Both the position numbers and the translations under genes were made by a program. From an uncultured Clostridia bacterium (GTDB lineage: Bacteria > Bacillota > Clostridia > TANB77 > CAG-508), in the NCBI GenBank assembly GCA_946529215.1, contig CAMMZC010000002.1, positions 1-64,000 of the forward strand: a DNA stretch of 64,000 nt, given 5' to 3'. Every line of letters starts with the position of its first letter. Position 1 is the stretch's first letter. Below are positions 62,550-64,000 of this stretch, piece after piece. The notes beneath the pieces were generated by a model, which saw nothing but the letters and a program-made list of their open reading frames with translations, was not told where the DNA came from and did not search any database.

Positions 62550-64000
62550 ATGAAAACAAATAAAAAGTATTGCTCTAGCGCAAGAGGTATTACGCTGATA
62601 GCTTTGGTTATTACTATAATAGTTTTGTTGATTTTGGCGGGAATTAGTATTTCGATGTTATCTGGAGAGGATTCTATACTTCAAAGAGTAACAGATGCAA
62701 AAATTGAAACCGAAAAAGGTCAAGAAAAAGAAGTTATTGCTCTAGCATATAATTCTGCATTAGCCAAAAAAGCAGGTAATAGCAATTCAAGTGCAGTTAC
62801 AGATAGTGAGTTAAATGATGAATTGGATAATTCAGAGGCTACAGCTGCTGGAAATCCTATAATTGTAACTTTTATAAAAAGTGGAAATGCTTATCAAATT
62901 GATAGTAATGGAATTATAAAAGAAAGTACACTAAAAGATCCAAATGTAACACCAAAAGTATCAGAAAACAAAGAAAAGATATTTGATACAAATAAAGACT
63001 TATTGGATGATTATGGAAACAAAATAACTGTGCCAGCAGGATTTAAAATAACAAGTGATTCACCAAGTGTAGTAACAGATGGAATAATAATAGAAGATGT
63101 AACATATACTAATACAATAGGAAGCCAGTTTGTGTGGATTCCAATAGGAAATATTTACACTAATGAAAGTAAGACACAATCAAAAACAATAGAATTATCA
63201 AGATATGAATTTGATCGTGATGATGGTGGAACACCACATAAATATGGAGTATTATCTGTATCGGAAGTAAGAAGAATTTTGGATGATTTACCAATAGAAG
63301 CAAAAACGGAAGTAGACCAAATGCTTGGTAATGGGGCTTATGAGGAACTAATAGGTTTAAAAGAAAAAACAGACAATGAAATCCAAGCTTGGATAAATGC
63401 TGGTGGAGAAATTGAAAGAAAATTAGAAAACTTATTTTTTGAAGTAAAAGAAGAAACTGAATCAAGAGAAGGAAGTTCCACACAGAATGCAACAGCAAAA
63501 AATTTAAATGATTTTTTATTAAAAGCTACTAAAGGATATTATATAGGAAGATATGAAGCACGAGTAGAAAATGGAACTCTTGATTTGACTAATTATAATA
63601 ACATAAATGGTACAGCACCAAATATAGATTGGACCGGATATATAGGAGGAAAATTAGTAGAGAAAGGTGATAATCAAGTATTTAACTATATAACGCAAAA
63701 AAAAGCAGCAGAATTATCAAGAAAAATGTATTATAATGATAATTTTACAAGCGATTTAATGAATAGTTATGCATGGGATACTGCAACATTGTTCTTACAA
63801 GAATTTGGAGAAGAAAATTATTCAATTAAGTCAACTGTAAATGATTCATTAGCAAGCAAGGGAACAAATGATTCAAACTATAATGGCACAAGAGATATAG
63901 TTTGCAATATATATGATATGGCAAGTAATTGTACAGAATGGACGACGGAAACATCTAATGATTCTGAATATCCTTGCTCAACTAGAGGAGGTTATTATAA
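62550..64000 (+). CDS. Type-IV-pilin-like protein with C-terminal FGE/SUMF1-like module (partial)
   Basis: Runs off the window end; at least 483 residues are visible. The N-terminus has a prepilin-type leader, ARG followed by ITLIALVITIIVLLILAGISI, with cleavage expected after Gly. The Glu normally at position 5 of the mature protein is absent. A pilin-like helix (to about 75) is followed by a large extracytoplasmic region. At the end, FVWIPIG (about 195) and later VCNIYDMASNCTEWTTE, then TRGGYY, fit the DMxGNvxEW and RGGxw motifs of formylglycine-generating-enzyme-like (SUMF1/EgtB/PvdO) proteins. It is preceded by GGGAGG. A pilin head decorated with this fold is the best reading. Confidence 0.75.
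   Translation, partial: MKTNKKYCSSARGITLIALVITIIVLLILAGISISMLSGEDSILQRVTDAKIETEKGQEKEVIALAYNSALAKKAGNSNSSAVTDSELNDELDNSEATAAGNPIIVTFIKSGNAYQIDSNGIIKESTLKDPNVTPKVSENKEKIFDTNKDLLDDYGNKITVPAGFKITSDSPSVVTDGIIIEDVTYTNTIGSQFVWIPIGNIYTNESKTQSKTIELSRYEFDRDDGGTPHKYGVLSVSEVRRILDDLPIEAKTEVDQMLGNGAYEELIGLKEKTDNEIQAWINAGGEIERKLENLFFEVKEETESREGSSTQNATAKNLNDFLLKATKGYYIGRYEARVENGTLDLTNYNNINGTAPNIDWTGYIGGKLVEKGDNQVFNYITQKKAAELSRKMYYNDNFTSDLMNSYAWDTATLFLQEFGEENYSIKSTVNDSLASKGTNDSNYNGTRDIVCNIYDMASNCTEWTTETSNDSEYPCSTRGGYY

Noticed and set aside
63160..63498. 112-aa Leu/Phe-rich open frame on the minus strand
   Set aside because: A shadow of the pilin-FGE gene, which reads through to the window end on the plus strand.
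1..64000. CRISPR arrays, insertion sequences, prophage
   Set aside because: No spaced direct repeats of CRISPR type, no transposase-like or phage structural reading frames were seen.

Overview
The window is strongly A+T-rich, densely packed, mostly plus-strand DNA from a low-GC Gram-positive bacterium. It carries spoIVA and a YtxC-like gene, so the lineage is endospore-forming. Together with the gene order, the teichoic-acid-type genes, the sortase-linked pilus proteins and the many TTG/GTG starts after strong Shine-Dalgarno (SD) sequences, this points to an uncultured member of the Clostridia, probably host-associated. I cannot name a species. I see no rRNA, CRISPR array, insertion sequence or prophage; one tRNA-Leu(UAG) is present.

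Layout. 1-400: a compact convergent locus that looks like an Fst/par-type type I toxin-antitoxin module: a 32-codon minus-strand ORF with a very strong SD, a short plus-strand RNA, a shared bidirectional terminator and a 26-bp direct repeat. 549-7050: a secreted FN3/transglutaminase-like protein, a short MalQ and a heterodimeric ABC exporter. 7085-15148: a DUF2207 protein translationally coupled to whiA, then hemW, prmC, a flippase, pth and a short RNase G. 15399-19972: tRNA-Leu, then a sortase-assembled pilus locus (LPQAG adhesin with apparent lesions, YPKN/LPLTG backbone pilin, class C sortase) and a small broken gene.

20046-48761: a cell-surface polymer region of roughly 29 kb. It holds three CDP-glycerol glycerophosphotransferase-family proteins, a priming sugar-phosphate transferase, DUF4422 and GT2 transferases, LicD, an IspD/TarI-type cytidylyltransferase paired with an NAD-dependent epimerase, a second flippase, a polymerase-like protein, three acyltransferase-3 proteins, an esterase-fold protein, GtrII-, EpsG- and DUF6020-type membrane proteins, UDP-galactopyranose mutase, TagD and the TagG/TagH exporter. 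Together these could make, decorate and export a phosphate-containing teichoic-acid- or capsule-like polymer with acyl and galactofuranose substituents.

48930-51396: a small membrane protein, spoIVA and a coiled-coil protein, the last two on the minus strand. 51774-60353: a housekeeping run pyrH-frr-ispA-uppS-cdsA-[two zeta-toxin-like kinases flanking a 44-aa ORF]-rseP-era-yqzL-recO. The zeta-like trio sits where dxr is often found, and rseP lacks room for a PDZ domain. 60360-64000: ytxC (minus), an anchored acidic protein, and a type-IV-pilin-like protein that runs off the window with an apparent FGE/SUMF1-type C-terminal module.

Most notable: the Fst-like RNA-regulated locus, the zeta-like pair inside the envelope-precursor operon, the pilus adhesin with an apparent AUA start and a +1 frameshift in its sorting signal, the esterase-fold protein with Asn at the nucleophile position, and the pilin-FGE fusion. 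All assignments come from reading the sequence; no searches were run.
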